Of a stretch of 36,605 bases of DNA, positions 7,751 through 15,363 are shown one piece after another. A model generated the notes under the pieces. It made no database searches, was not told where the DNA came from, and worked only from the letters and a program-made list of their open reading frames with translations. The stretch lies in the NCBI GenBank assembly GCA_016870055.1, contig VGCQ01000007.1:1-36605 (forward strand), read 5' to 3'. Position 1 is the first letter of the stretch. Each line of letters begins with the position of its first letter. Origin of the DNA: Alphaproteobacteria bacterium (GTDB taxonomy: Bacteria; Pseudomonadota; Alphaproteobacteria; Reyranellales; Reyranellaceae). The position numbers and the translations under genes were made by a program.

Positions 7751-9534
7751 AGCGACGCCGATTGATGCTGATGACCGGCGCCTTGCCGGTCGTGGCCGGG
7801 TGCGCCGGCGAGGCGACACCGAGCTTTCGCCGCGCCAGGCCGGGCGATCCTGGCTGGCCGTCCGCGTCGCAATGGCAGACGCTGAGCGCCCAAGTCGGAG
7901 GCCGCCTGATCGAGGTGCGCTCGCCGCTCGACGCCTGTCGCGCCGATCCGTCCGGCACGGCGTGTGCCGCCGTATTCAGGGGACTGAAGAACCCGTGGTA
8001 TATCGGCGACAACGTTGCCCTCACGCAAACCACCGGCTGGGTCGATGCCTGGACGTCACAGCCCAGCGCCTATGCCGTGGCGGCGCGCAGCAGCGCGGAC
8101 GTCGTGGCGGCGGTGAACTTCGCACGCACCCAGCGGCTGCGGCTCGTCGTGAAGGGCGGCGGCCATTCCTATCAGGGCACCTCGAACGCACCCGATTCGC
8201 TCCTGGTATGGACGCGGCCGATGGACCGCATCCAATTGCACGACGCCTTCGTGCCGCAGGGCTGCGAGGGGCCGCCGCGTCGGGCGGTGTCGCTCGGCGC
8301 CGGTACCGTGTGGCTGCATGCCTACGGCGCGGTCACCAAGGCCGGCCGCTACGTGCAAGGTGGCGGCTGCGCCACCGTCAACGTCGCCGGCCTGGTCCAG
8401 AGCGGCGGCTTCGGCAGCCTGTCCAAGGGTTTCGGCACGGCGTCGGCCGGCCTGCTCGAGGCCGAGGTCGTGACCGCCGACGGTCAGGTGCGCATCGCCA
8501 ATGCGTGCGTCAATCCCGACCTCTTCTGGGCGTTGAAGGGCGGTGGTGGCGGCAGCTTCGGCGTGGTGACCCGTGTCACGTTGCGTACGCGGCCGCTGCC
8601 GAACTACATCGGCGGCGTGCTCGGCACGGTCCAGGCGAGTTCGCCCGAGACTTTCCGTCGGCTGATCGAACGTTTCATGACGTTCTATCGGGACAGCCTC
8701 CTCAATCGACATTGGGGCGAGATCGTCCAGTTCCGGCCCGACAATTCCATGGTCATCGCCATGGTGTTCCAGGGCCTCGACCAGGCGCAGGCGCGTGCGG
8801 CGTGGCAGCCCTTCCTTGCCTGGCTGGCGAGCGAACCCGGCGACTACCGCATGACCGACGCGCTGCGGATCATCGCCGTGCCGGCGCGCCATTTCTGGGA
8901 TCCGGTCTGGCTCAAGAAGAACTTGCCGCAGGCCGTCCTGAGCGACGATCGGCCGGGCGCGCCGGCCGACAACGTCTTTTGGAGCGGCAATCTCGGCGAG
9001 GCGGGCTGGTTCTTGCACGGCTACGAATCGGCCTGGCTGCCGGCCGGCCTGCTGGCACCGGCTCGGCTGGCGCAACTCGCCGACGGGCTGTTCGCCGCAT
9101 CACGTCATTCCATGACGGCGCTGCATTTCAATAAGGGACTGGCCGGCGCAGCGCCGGACGACATCGCTGCGGCTCGCGACACGGCGATCAACCCCAGCGC
9201 CACCGAAGCATTCGCGCTGGCCATCAGCGCCGCCTCGGCGCCGCCGTCGTTCGTCGGCCTGCCTGGCCACGAGCCCGATCTCGTTCTGGCACGGCGCAAC
9301 GCCCGTAGTACCGCTGCCGCCATCGGCGAGCTGCGCAAGCTCGCGCCCGACAGCGGCGCCTACCTCACCGAAGCGAGCTACTTCGAGAAGGACTGGCAGC
9401 GTTCGTTCTGGGGGCCGAACTACGCCAGGCTGCTCGGCATCAAGGCCAAGTACGATCCCGAGGGGCTCTTCATCATCCATCACGGCGTCGGCAGCGAGGC
9501 GTGGAGCGCCGACGGCTTCACGCGCCAGAGGTAG
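7747..9534 (+). CDS. FAD-linked oxidase of the berberine-bridge type, lipoprotein-like
   Basis: This is a 595-residue flavoprotein with an FAD_binding_4 (PCMH) domain and a C-terminal BBE segment. K-G-G-G-H-S-Y-Q-G-T (His140) is the site that carries FAD through histidine in this family, and G-G-G-C-A-T-V-N-V-A-G-L (Cys208) lies where bicovalent members attach the second bond. N-Y-A-R-L-L-G-I-K-A-K-Y-D-P-E-G-L-F near the end is the BBE motif. The GTG at 7747 overlaps the previous stop codon (GTGA) and yields K-R-R-R-L-M-L-M-T-G-A-L-P-V-V-A-G-C: a basic start plus a lipobox ending at Cys19, so the enzyme is probably exported and lipid-anchored. It likely oxidises sugar, alcohol or phenolic substrates with oxygen. 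The substrate is unknown. Confidence 0.88.
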   Translation: MKRRRLMLMTGALPVVAGCAGEATPSFRRARPGDPGWPSASQWQTLSAQVGGRLIEVRSPLDACRADPSGTACAAVFRGLKNPWYIGDNVALTQTTGWVDAWTSQPSAYAVAARSSADVVAAVNFARTQRLRLVVKGGGHSYQGTSNAPDSLLVWTRPMDRIQLHDAFVPQGCEGPPRRAVSLGAGTVWLHAYGAVTKAGRYVQGGGCATVNVAGLVQSGGFGSLSKGFGTASAGLLEAEVVTADGQVRIANACVNPDLFWALKGGGGGSFGVVTRVTLRTRPLPNYIGGVLGTVQASSPETFRRLIERFMTFYRDSLLNRHWGEIVQFRPDNSMVIAMVFQGLDQAQARAAWQPFLAWLASEPGDYRMTDALRIIAVPARHFWDPVWLKKNLPQAVLSDDRPGAPADNVFWSGNLGEAGWFLHGYESAWLPAGLLAPARLAQLADGLFAASRHSMTALHFNKGLAGAAPDDIAAARDTAINPSATEAFALAISAASAPPSFVGLPGHEPDLVLARRNARSTAAAIGELRKLAPDSGAYLTEASYFEKDWQRSFWGPNYARLLGIKAKYDPEGLFIIHHGVGSEAWSADGFTRQR

Positions 9535-9541
9535 ATGTCGG

Positions 9542-10294
9542 TCAGCGCTCGTTGGTCTTGAGCCGCCGAATCTCGTCGCGCAGCCGCGCCGCTTCGCCGG
9601 AGTTGGCGCTGGCCGCCGCCGCTTGCAGGTTCCGCTCGAGCTCGGCGATGTGGGCCCGCAGATTGTGCCCGGCCGGGGGCACGTCGTCCGCGGCCTCGGC
9701 CTTGCGCTCGCCGATCTTGGGCTCGGTGCCCTTGAGCAGACGCGCGATGTTCTCGTGGTGACGCACCCAGACCAGGGGCACCAGCAGCGTCAGCAGCATC
9801 GCGGCGTGGCGGTCGGTCAGGAACCAGGCGGCGATCGCGGCGATCACCACACTGAGCAGGGCGGCCAGCGAGGAGAAGCGAAACAGCGCGGCGAACAGCA
9901 GCCAGGCCGCGCAGGCGATGGCGCCCACCGGCCACGACAGGCCCCATGTGATGCCGAGCATGGTCGCGACACCCTTGCCGCCCTTGAAGCGCAGCCACAC
10001 CGGGAACATGTGGCCGAGCACGGCGCCCGCCGCCGCGCCGACGGCGGCGAGCTGCCCCACCTGATCGGCGATAAGCACCGCCGCCACGCCCTTCAACGCA
10101 TCGAGTAGCAGAGTGGCGGCGGCGAGGCCCCTGCGGCCGGTGCGCAGAACGTTGGTGGCGCCGATATTGCCCGAGCCGACCTTGCGGATGTCGCCCAATC
10201 CTGCCGCTCTGGTCAGCAGCAGCCCAAACGGGATCGATCCCAGCAGGTAGCCCATCAGGAAAGGCCCCAGCAGCAGGATCAGCGTCGATATCAT
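9542..10294 (-). CDS. plsY: Glycerol-3-phosphate acyltransferase PlsY with a C-terminal extension
   Basis: PlsY is the membrane enzyme that transfers an acyl chain from acyl-phosphate to glycerol-3-phosphate, the first step of phospholipid synthesis. All three active-site loops are visible: G-S-I-P-F-G near residue 20, G-S-G-N-I-G-A-T-N-V-L-R near residue 41, and the F-K-G-G-K-G-V-A-T loop near residue 105. The usual protein is about 200 residues; this one has 250. The last 45 or so form a soluble tail after A-R-L-L-K-G-T-E, with the coiled-coil-like stretch I-A-E-L-E-R-N-L-Q and a charged end. The ATG lies 4 bp after the stop of the upstream secreted protein. It converges with the flavoprotein gene with a 7-bp gap. 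Confidence 0.95.
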   Translation of the reverse strand: MISTLILLLGPFLMGYLLGSIPFGLLLTRAAGLGDIRKVGSGNIGATNVLRTGRRGLAAATLLLDALKGVAAVLIADQVGQLAAVGAAAGAVLGHMFPVWLRFKGGKGVATMLGITWGLSWPVGAIACAAWLLFAALFRFSSLAALLSVVIAAIAAWFLTDRHAAMLLTLLVPLVWVRHHENIARLLKGTEPKIGERKAEAADDVPPAGHNLRAHIAELERNLQAAAASANSGEAARLRDEIRRLKTNER

Positions 10295-10298
10295 GGGC

Positions 10299-11096
10299 TC
10301 ACGGGCTGATCAGCTTGCAGTTGGTCGAATCGATGTAGGCCGTGGTCGGCGGTCCGATCAGCTCGGTGGTGATCTGCTCGCCGGGCTGGATCATGATCGG
10401 GCCGAGATAGTCGGTCGCCACCGGCCGGCCTGCGTTCATGAAGGTGCACTCGGCCTGGGTGTTGACGGCCCGCGTGGTGTTGGAAGTGAGCGTCACCGTG
10501 ACCTGCCAGTAGCGCGACGTGCCGTAGGTCAGGTTGGCGGCGCTGAGGGTGACCAGCGGCTGCGGCGACGAGAAACTGGGCACCGGCCGCGGTCCGCTGC
10601 GGCGAAGCTGCGGCTGTGGCTTGGGACCGGCGCTGTCCGGCGGCCGATACGCCGAGCTGCGCGGGTCGAATGCGGCACTGGGGTCTTGCGCCGTGGCGGC
10701 CGGCGTGCCGGGTGGTTGCGCGCTGCCGCCAAGTGTCGCCACACCGCCGCCGGGCACGCCGAGCGGCTGCGGCGCCAGGGGCGCCGAGGTGATTGATGAG
10801 CCGCTCGGTCCCGGCGTCGTCGCGGGCGGCAGCGGGGTCAACGGCGTCGGTGCCGCTGGCGAAGTTTGCAGCGGCGTCGGCGCTGGTTGCGCCGGAGGCG
10901 AGACACCGCCGACCTGGGTCTGCAGACGGTCGTAGCAGGCGAGCCGCGATTGCGTTTCGGTGATCTCGCCGCAGATCTGGATGTGGCGGGTCAGCGCGTC
11001 GAGCAGGTCGTCGCGCGACTGGCCGCGCTGCTGCGCCTGGCTGGCGCTGGCCAGCACCAAGCCGGCAACACCGAGAAGAAATGACTGTCGAAGCAT
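10299..11096 (-). CDS. Secreted proline-rich protein of unknown function
   Basis: This 265-residue protein is not one I recognise as a named gene. Residues 1-21 form a signal peptide (L-L-G-V-A-G-L-V-L-A-S-A-S-Q-A). Next comes a short helical motif I-C-G-E-I-T-E-T-Q-S-R-L-A-C-Y-D-R-L, a cysteine-bearing start seen in several proteobacterial periplasmic proteins. A low-complexity Pro/Ala/Ser linker follows (about residues 65-170). The C-terminal 90 residues look like a beta-sandwich: Y-W-Q-V-T-V-T-L-T-S-N-T and A-E-C-T-F-M-N-A-G-R-P resemble FxLYD-type domains, so protein-protein or envelope binding is possible. The gene lies between pyrC and plsY on the same strand, 4 bp before plsY. I prefer the ATG at 11096 because it begins the signal peptide. 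Confidence 0.75.
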   Translation of the reverse strand: MLRQSFLLGVAGLVLASASQAQQRGQSRDDLLDALTRHIQICGEITETQSRLACYDRLQTQVGGVSPPAQPAPTPLQTSPAAPTPLTPLPPATTPGPSGSSITSAPLAPQPLGVPGGGVATLGGSAQPPGTPAATAQDPSAAFDPRSSAYRPPDSAGPKPQPQLRRSGPRPVPSFSSPQPLVTLSAANLTYGTSRYWQVTVTLTSNTTRAVNTQAECTFMNAGRPVATDYLGPIMIQPGEQITTELIGPPTTAYIDSTNCKLISP

Positions 11097-11163
11097 CGTG
11101 CGACGCCCTGATCGTGGGAAGCGGTCGACCATAGCAGACCAAAAGGCCGTTTGGAGGCGGGTT

Positions 11164-12513
11164 TTAGGCAGCCCGATCCACCGTCGCGAAACCATCGTCG
11201 CAGTAGATCGTGCGGCCGCCGACGATGGTTGCCATGACGCGGCCCTGCACGGGGCGCTCATCGAACGGCGTGTTCTTGGTCTTGCTCCATAGCTCGTCGC
11301 GGTCGACCTTCCAGGCATAGTCGGCGTCGAACACGACGAGGTCGGCGGGGGCGCCTTTGGCGAGGCGCCCGCCGGGCAACCCGAACAGGCGTGCCGGCGT
11401 GCTGGCCAGGCGCTGGAACAGCTGCGGCAAGGTGAGATGGCCGTTGTGGACCAGCTCCAGCGAGACCGGCAGCAGGGTTTCCAGGCCGACGCCGCCCGGC
11501 TCGGCCTGGGCGAACGGCACGCGCTTGCTTTCCTGGTCTTGCGGCCGGTGGTCGGAGACGATGGCGTCGATCGTGCCGTCTTTCAGTCCGGCGACCACGG
11601 CCAGCCGATCCTTCTCGGCCCGCAGCGGTGGCACCAGCTTGCCGAACGTGCGGTAGTCGCCGACCGCCAGGTCGTTCAGGGCGAAGTAGGGCGCGGCGGT
11701 GTCGCAGGTGATCTTGAGGCCGCGCGCCTTGGCGCCGGCGATGGCGGCGATCGCTTCGGCCGTCGAGATCTTGGCGAGGTGCAGCCGTCCACCGGTCATC
11801 TCGGCGAGCCGGATGTCGCGCTCGACCAGCATGACCTCGGCAAGCGGCGGATTGCCGGACAGACCGAGCCGTGTCGCCATCTCGCCACTGGTCATGTGGC
11901 CGCCCGACAAGGTCGGCTCCTGCGGCAGGTGCACGATCAAGGCGCCGAACGCCTTGGCGTAGTACAGCGCGCGTCGCAGCACCTGGGCGTTGCCGACGGC
12001 GTGGTCGGCGTCGGTGAAGGCGACCGCGCCGGCCTCGGCCAGCAGGCCCATCTCGGCCAGCTCCTTGCCCTCGAGCCCCACCGTGAGCGCGCCGTAGGCA
12101 TACATGTTCGCCAGCTTTATCTGGCGGGCGCGGCGGGCCACGAACTCGATCAGCGAGGCATCGTCGAACGGCGGGTCGTTGTCGGGCAGCAGCACCATCG
12201 AGGTGATGCCGCCCACCGCGGCGGCGGCGCCGGCGCTCTCCAGCGTCTCCTTGTGCTCCTCGCCCGGCTCGCCGGTATGGACGCGCGTGTCGACCAGACC
12301 CGGCGCCAGGTAAAGGCCGCGGCAGTCGACCAACTGGATGCCGTAGGGCGCGCCGGAGGCGAACAGGTTCGGCCCGTAGTCTGCGATCTTGCCGTCGCTG
12401 ATCAGGATGGAGCCGCGATAGTCGGTATCGGCGGTGGGATCGACGATGTGGGCGTTGATGAAGGCGGTCGCTCCGCTGTGTTGCGGCGCCAGCCGATCGA
12501 TGCTGCCGCTCAC
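11164..12513 (-). CDS. pyrC: Dihydroorotase-like protein with degenerate metal site (PyrC/PyrX type)
   Basis: This 449-residue amidohydrolase-fold protein sits directly after pyrB. The GTG at 12511-12513 overlaps the pyrB stop by 4 bases. It has the multi-functional-complex dihydroorotase layout, but the zinc ligands are largely gone. The D-x-H-x-H signature reads D75-T-R-V-H79, with Arg77 for the first histidine. The histidine that normally precedes V-S-T is Lys248. The T-D-H-A-P-H motif reads S-D321-H-R-P-Q. The Asp is kept, but catalysis is unlikely. Non-catalytic homologues paired with PyrB are known in pseudomonads, where they are needed for aspartate carbamoyltransferase assembly, and alphaproteobacteria often carry a similar pair. 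The working dihydroorotase is then expected elsewhere in the genome. Confidence 0.9.
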   Translation of the reverse strand: MSGSIDRLAPQHSGATAFINAHIVDPTADTDYRGSILISDGKIADYGPNLFASGAPYGIQLVDCRGLYLAPGLVDTRVHTGEPGEEHKETLESAGAAAAVGGITSMVLLPDNDPPFDDASLIEFVARRARQIKLANMYAYGALTVGLEGKELAEMGLLAEAGAVAFTDADHAVGNAQVLRRALYYAKAFGALIVHLPQEPTLSGGHMTSGEMATRLGLSGNPPLAEVMLVERDIRLAEMTGGRLHLAKISTAEAIAAIAGAKARGLKITCDTAAPYFALNDLAVGDYRTFGKLVPPLRAEKDRLAVVAGLKDGTIDAIVSDHRPQDQESKRVPFAQAEPGGVGLETLLPVSLELVHNGHLTLPQLFQRLASTPARLFGLPGGRLAKGAPADLVVFDADYAWKVDRDELWSKTKNTPFDERPVQGRVMATIVGGRTIYCDDGFATVDRAA

Positions 12514-13478
12514 GCCGCGGCTCCCGCCAGCGCATTGCGCCGCCCGCCGACCAGGGCTTCCAGGCATGCCATGCGTACCGCCACGCCCATCTCGACCTGC
12601 TCGTGGATGACCGATCGGTTGATGTCGTCGGCGACTTCGGAGTCGATTTCCACGCCGCGGTTCATCGGCCCGGGATGCATGATCAGGGCGTCGGGCTTGG
12701 CGATTTTGAGCTTCTCGTGGTCGAGGCCGAAGAAGCGGAAGTACTCGCTGATCGACGGCACGAACGAGCCCTGCATGCGCTCGGTCTGCAGGCGCAGCAT
12801 CATGACGATGTCGACGTCCTTGAGGCCGCTCTTCATGCTGTAGTGGACCTCGACACCCAGCCGGTCGATATCGGTCGGCATCAGGGTCGGCGGGCCGACC
12901 ACCCGGACGCGGGCGCCCATGATCTGCAGCAGATGGATGTTCGAACGCGCCACGCGGCTGTGCATGATGTCGCCGCAGATCGCCACCAGCAGGCCTTCCA
13001 ACCGGCCGCGGCGGCGGCGGATGGTGAGGGCATCGAGCAGGGCCTGCGTCGGGTGCTCGTGCTGGCCGTCGCCGCCGTTGATGACCGCGCAGTTCACCTT
13101 TTGCGAAAGAAGATTGACCGCGCCCGATTCGCTGTGCCGCACCACGATGGCGTCCGGCCGCATGGCGTTGAGCGTCATGGCCGTGTCGAGCAGGGTCTCG
13201 CCCTTGCGCACCGAAGACGTGGCGACGTCCATGTTGATGACGTCGGCGCCCAGTCGCTTGGCCGCCACCTCGAAGCTGGTCCGCGTGCGCGTCGAATTCT
13301 CGAAGAACAGATTGATGACGGTGCGGCCCGACAGTAGGTCGCGCCGCTTGTCGATGGACCGGTTCTGGTCGATGTAGCTTTCGGAAAGGTCGAGCAGGCC
13401 CGAAATGGTTTCGGGCGACAGACCTTCGATGCCGAGCAGATGGGGCAACCTCGGCACGCCCGCGCGCTTTTTTGTCAC
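12510..13478 (-). CDS. pyrB: Aspartate carbamoyltransferase catalytic subunit
   Basis: PyrB condenses carbamoyl phosphate with aspartate, the committed step of pyrimidine synthesis. The 322-residue protein carries the carbamoyl-phosphate loop S62-T-R-T-R66-T-S-F-E, the H-P-T-Q-A-L-L-D motif, the aspartate-domain M-L-R-L-Q-T-E-R segment and H-P-G-P-M-N-R-G near residue 270. All catalytic motifs are intact. The start is a GTG at 13476-13478, 12 bp after the cysteine hydrolase stop; there is no good ribosome-binding site, which suggests translational coupling. No pyrI regulatory subunit is present, as is usual for class A enzymes that assemble with a dihydroorotase-like partner. The gene belongs to a four-gene minus-strand unit starting at 15280. 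Confidence 0.97.
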   Translation of the reverse strand: MTKKRAGVPRLPHLLGIEGLSPETISGLLDLSESYIDQNRSIDKRRDLLSGRTVINLFFENSTRTRTSFEVAAKRLGADVINMDVATSSVRKGETLLDTAMTLNAMRPDAIVVRHSESGAVNLLSQKVNCAVINGGDGQHEHPTQALLDALTIRRRRGRLEGLLVAICGDIMHSRVARSNIHLLQIMGARVRVVGPPTLMPTDIDRLGVEVHYSMKSGLKDVDIVMMLRLQTERMQGSFVPSISEYFRFFGLDHEKLKIAKPDALIMHPGPMNRGVEIDSEVADDINRSVIHEQVEMGVAVRMACLEALVGGRRNALAGAAA

Positions 13479-13490
13479 TAAAGCGCGACG

Positions 13491-14063
13491 TTAAGCACGC
13501 TGTGGCGGCGCTCGCAAGGCGGCGAGATGGTGGATAACCGTTTCGGTCGGCTTGACGTGCGCCGGCCCGGCGGGAGCCAGGAAATCGGCCCAGATCGCAT
13601 TGTGGTGCCCGATGATCTTTGCCGCCGCCAGGTGCGGCCGGTCCGATGTCGTATGGCCGTCGGCCGGCACGATGGTCGGCCAGCCACGCGCCAGTGCGGA
13701 GCGGACGGTGGTGTCGACGCAGTAGTCGGTGGCGCAGCCGGCCACGATCAGCGTGCGGGCCGCCCGTGCGCGCAGGGTGTCGTCGAGCGACGTGCCGAGG
13801 AACGAATCGCAGGCTGCCTTGCGCACGAAGGCATCGCCTGCGCGCGCGTCGAGCTCGCTTAGGAGCCGCCACCCCGGCGCGTCGGGGTGGTGGGGATCGC
13901 CCGGCGGACCGTCATGCTGGACGAACACCACGGCGCCGCCCTGCTCGCGCACCGCCGCGGCGAGCCGGTTGAGCCGGCGGATCACGCCGGCGGCATCGTG
14001 GCGCGGCGTGGCGACGCCGAACGAGCCCTGCTGCATATCGATGACGATCAGGGCGTAGGTCAT
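13491..14063 (-). CDS. Isochorismatase-family cysteine hydrolase
   Basis: This is a 190-residue alpha/beta hydrolase of the isochorismatase-like amidase superfamily, cleaving an amide or similar bond through a cysteine nucleophile. The triad is intact: Asp9 in L-I-V-I-D-M-Q, Lys82 in V-R-K-A-A-C-D-S-F, and Cys115 in A-T-D-Y-C-V-D-T-T. The order and spacing match nicotinamidase, carbamoylsarcosine amidase and RutB ureidoacrylate amidase, so an amidase is more likely than a true isochorismatase. Its position is unusual: it lies between the HTH-citrate synthase gene (11 bp) and pyrB (12 bp) on one strand. A GAGG ribosome-binding site stands 6 bases before the ATG. Action on a carbamoyl or ureido compound linked to pyrimidines is possible, but that rests on context only. 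Confidence 0.88.
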   Translation of the reverse strand: MTYALIVIDMQQGSFGVATPRHDAAGVIRRLNRLAAAVREQGGAVVFVQHDGPPGDPHHPDAPGWRLLSELDARAGDAFVRKAACDSFLGTSLDDTLRARAARTLIVAGCATDYCVDTTVRSALARGWPTIVPADGHTTSDRPHLAAAKIIGHHNAIWADFLAPAGPAHVKPTETVIHHLAALRAPPQRA

Positions 14064-14074
14064 GTGCCCTCGCT

Positions 14075-15280
14075 TCAGCCGGTCGGCCGAGGACCCGTAT
14101 AGCGCGCGCGCGGTCGGATCAATGCCCCGCGTGCGGCCTGCTCCAGCGCATGGGCGATCCAGCCGACGGTGCGGCCGAGCAGGAACAGGGCGAGGGCGGA
14201 GCCTTTGGGCAGGGCGAGCACGCGTTCGATCACCACCGTGGTGAAGTCGATGTTGGGCCGCCGGTCGATCAGGCGTTCGACCGACGCCGCGAGCTTCTCG
14301 GCGAAGAGGAATTCCGGACAGTCGGGCGTCGTCTCGCGCAGCAGGGCGAGTAACGTGGCGGCTCGCACGTCGCCGTCGGGGTAGAGCTGATGGCCGAACC
14401 CCGAGATGTAGATGCGATCACGCACGCGGCGGACCAACTCGAGATCGACATCGCGGACGTCCCGCAGGTCTTCGATCAACGAGGCGACGCGTCGCGTCAA
14501 TCCACCGTGGCGTGGTCCGTTCAAGGCGGTGAGGCCGGCCATCACCGCGCCATAGAGGTTGGCGCCGGTCGAGGCGACGACCCGAGCGGCGAAGGCCGAG
14601 GCGTTGAACTCGTGATCGGCCGAGAGCACCAGGGCGGCGCGCAGCAGTGGCGCCTTGACTGCCGGCACCCGCCAAGCCGCGGCGAGCTGCTGATGGACGG
14701 GCAGGGCCGAAAGCGGCCGGGCGGTCACGGCCGCCGTCAACAGCCGCAGCACGCGCACACCGGCCTCCAGCATGGCCGGGCGATCCTCGACCCAGCTCGG
14801 ATGATCCATTGCCGCCGCAGCCGGCAGCACCACCAGGCAGCGATCGACCGGTCCCAGCGTCGCCGCCGCGAGCCATGCTCGTCGCAGGGCGGCGCTCATC
14901 GGCGGCAGGTTGTCGGCAGCGAACGGCCTGTCGTCGCAGTCCCAGAGCAGCCGTGCCACGTCCTCGAGCGCAGCGCTGCGCGCCAGCGAAGCGGCGTCTT
15001 CGCCGCGATAGTAGAGGCGGTTGTCTTCGATCAGGGTGAGTGCGGACTCGAGAACCGGCGTGCCGAAATCGAGAGCGTGATGAGCGATCGACTCGGCCTT
15101 GCGTCCGACGTCGCGGCGGCGTTTGAGGCGGGTGATGTCGTCGGCGCGATAGCGGCGCTCGCGCCGGCCGTCGAGCGATTCGGATCGCAGCAAGCCGCGG
15201 CTCACGTAGGCGTAGAGCGTCGCCGCCGACACGCCGAGCCGTCGGGCGGCTTCCTTGGAGCTCAGCCAGTCGTTTGCCAT
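14075..15280 (-). CDS. Citrate synthase homologue fused to an N-terminal HTH domain
   Basis: This 401-residue protein begins with a MerR/excisionase-type helix-turn-helix (L-S-S-K-E-A-A-R-R-L-G-V-S-A-A-T-L-Y-A-Y-V, residues 5-25, then a basic R-R-E-R-R-Y-R-A-D-D-I wing). A citrate synthase fold follows from about residue 60. The three catalytic positions are kept: His258 in G-P-R-H-G-G, His297 in G-F-G-H-Q-L-Y, and Asp345 in N-I-D-F. The arginine that usually follows the second histidine is Gln298. It may therefore be an enzyme, a metabolite-sensing regulator, or both. The ATG at 15278-15280 is preceded by no ribosome-binding site but by a TATAAA box and an 18-bp palindrome. The gene diverges from a second citrate synthase gene and heads the unit with the hydrolase, pyrB and pyrC. 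Confidence 0.87.
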   Translation of the reverse strand: MANDWLSSKEAARRLGVSAATLYAYVSRGLLRSESLDGRRERRYRADDITRLKRRRDVGRKAESIAHHALDFGTPVLESALTLIEDNRLYYRGEDAASLARSAALEDVARLLWDCDDRPFAADNLPPMSAALRRAWLAAATLGPVDRCLVVLPAAAAMDHPSWVEDRPAMLEAGVRVLRLLTAAVTARPLSALPVHQQLAAAWRVPAVKAPLLRAALVLSADHEFNASAFAARVVASTGANLYGAVMAGLTALNGPRHGGLTRRVASLIEDLRDVRDVDLELVRRVRDRIYISGFGHQLYPDGDVRAATLLALLRETTPDCPEFLFAEKLAASVERLIDRRPNIDFTTVVIERVLALPKGSALALFLLGRTVGWIAHALEQAARGALIRPRARYTGPRPTG

Positions 15281-15303
15281 GCGTTTATATTGATCAATAT
15301 AAT
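15274..15303 (+). promoter_or_regulatory. Strong sigma-70-like promoter for the citrate synthase gene at 15364
   Basis: TTGCCA (15274-15279, five of six matches to the -35 consensus), an 18-bp spacer and a perfect TATAAT (15298-15303). Transcription would start near 15310, about 54 nt before the ATG, leaving room for the visible AAAGGA ribosome-binding site. The -35 box lies inside the start of the divergent HTH-citrate synthase gene. On the other strand a TATAAA (15284-15289) lies 3 bases from that gene's ATG, which would give a leaderless or nearly leaderless message; its best -35 (TTGTCA) is 20 bp away. Confidence 0.6.
15285..15302. promoter_or_regulatory. Perfect 18-bp palindrome, probable operator
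   Basis: TTATATTGATCAATATAA is an exact dyad lying in the 83-bp gap between two divergent citrate synthase-like genes. It fills the spacer of the rightward promoter, covers five of the six bases of its TATAAT box, and ends 4 bases from the ATG of the leftward gene, so a bound dimer would block both promoters. The natural ligand is the HTH-citrate synthase encoded next to it. The palindrome and its placement are seen; the binding protein is inferred. Confidence 0.7.
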
Positions 15304-15363
15304 CAAGATTGACAAGAGGATTCAGCGCGCCGACCGTGGCGGCGGGCAGAGAAAGGAACCGCC

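Noticed and set aside
11164-13872. A 902-residue minus-strand open frame suggesting a fusion protein
   Set aside because: It only joins the real pyrC frame to an out-of-phase reading through pyrB and the hydrolase; pyrC starts at the GTG overlapping the pyrB stop.
13869-13890. Perfect 8-bp hairpin CCACCCCG-GCGCGT-CGGGGTGG
   Set aside because: It lies inside the cysteine hydrolase coding sequence, has no T-run and encodes ordinary residues; probably chance in GC-rich DNA.
15290-15306. FNR/FixK-type box (TTGAT ... ATCAA) next to the palindrome
   Set aside because: The half-sites are 7 bases apart instead of 4, and the exact 18-bp dyad explains the sequence better.
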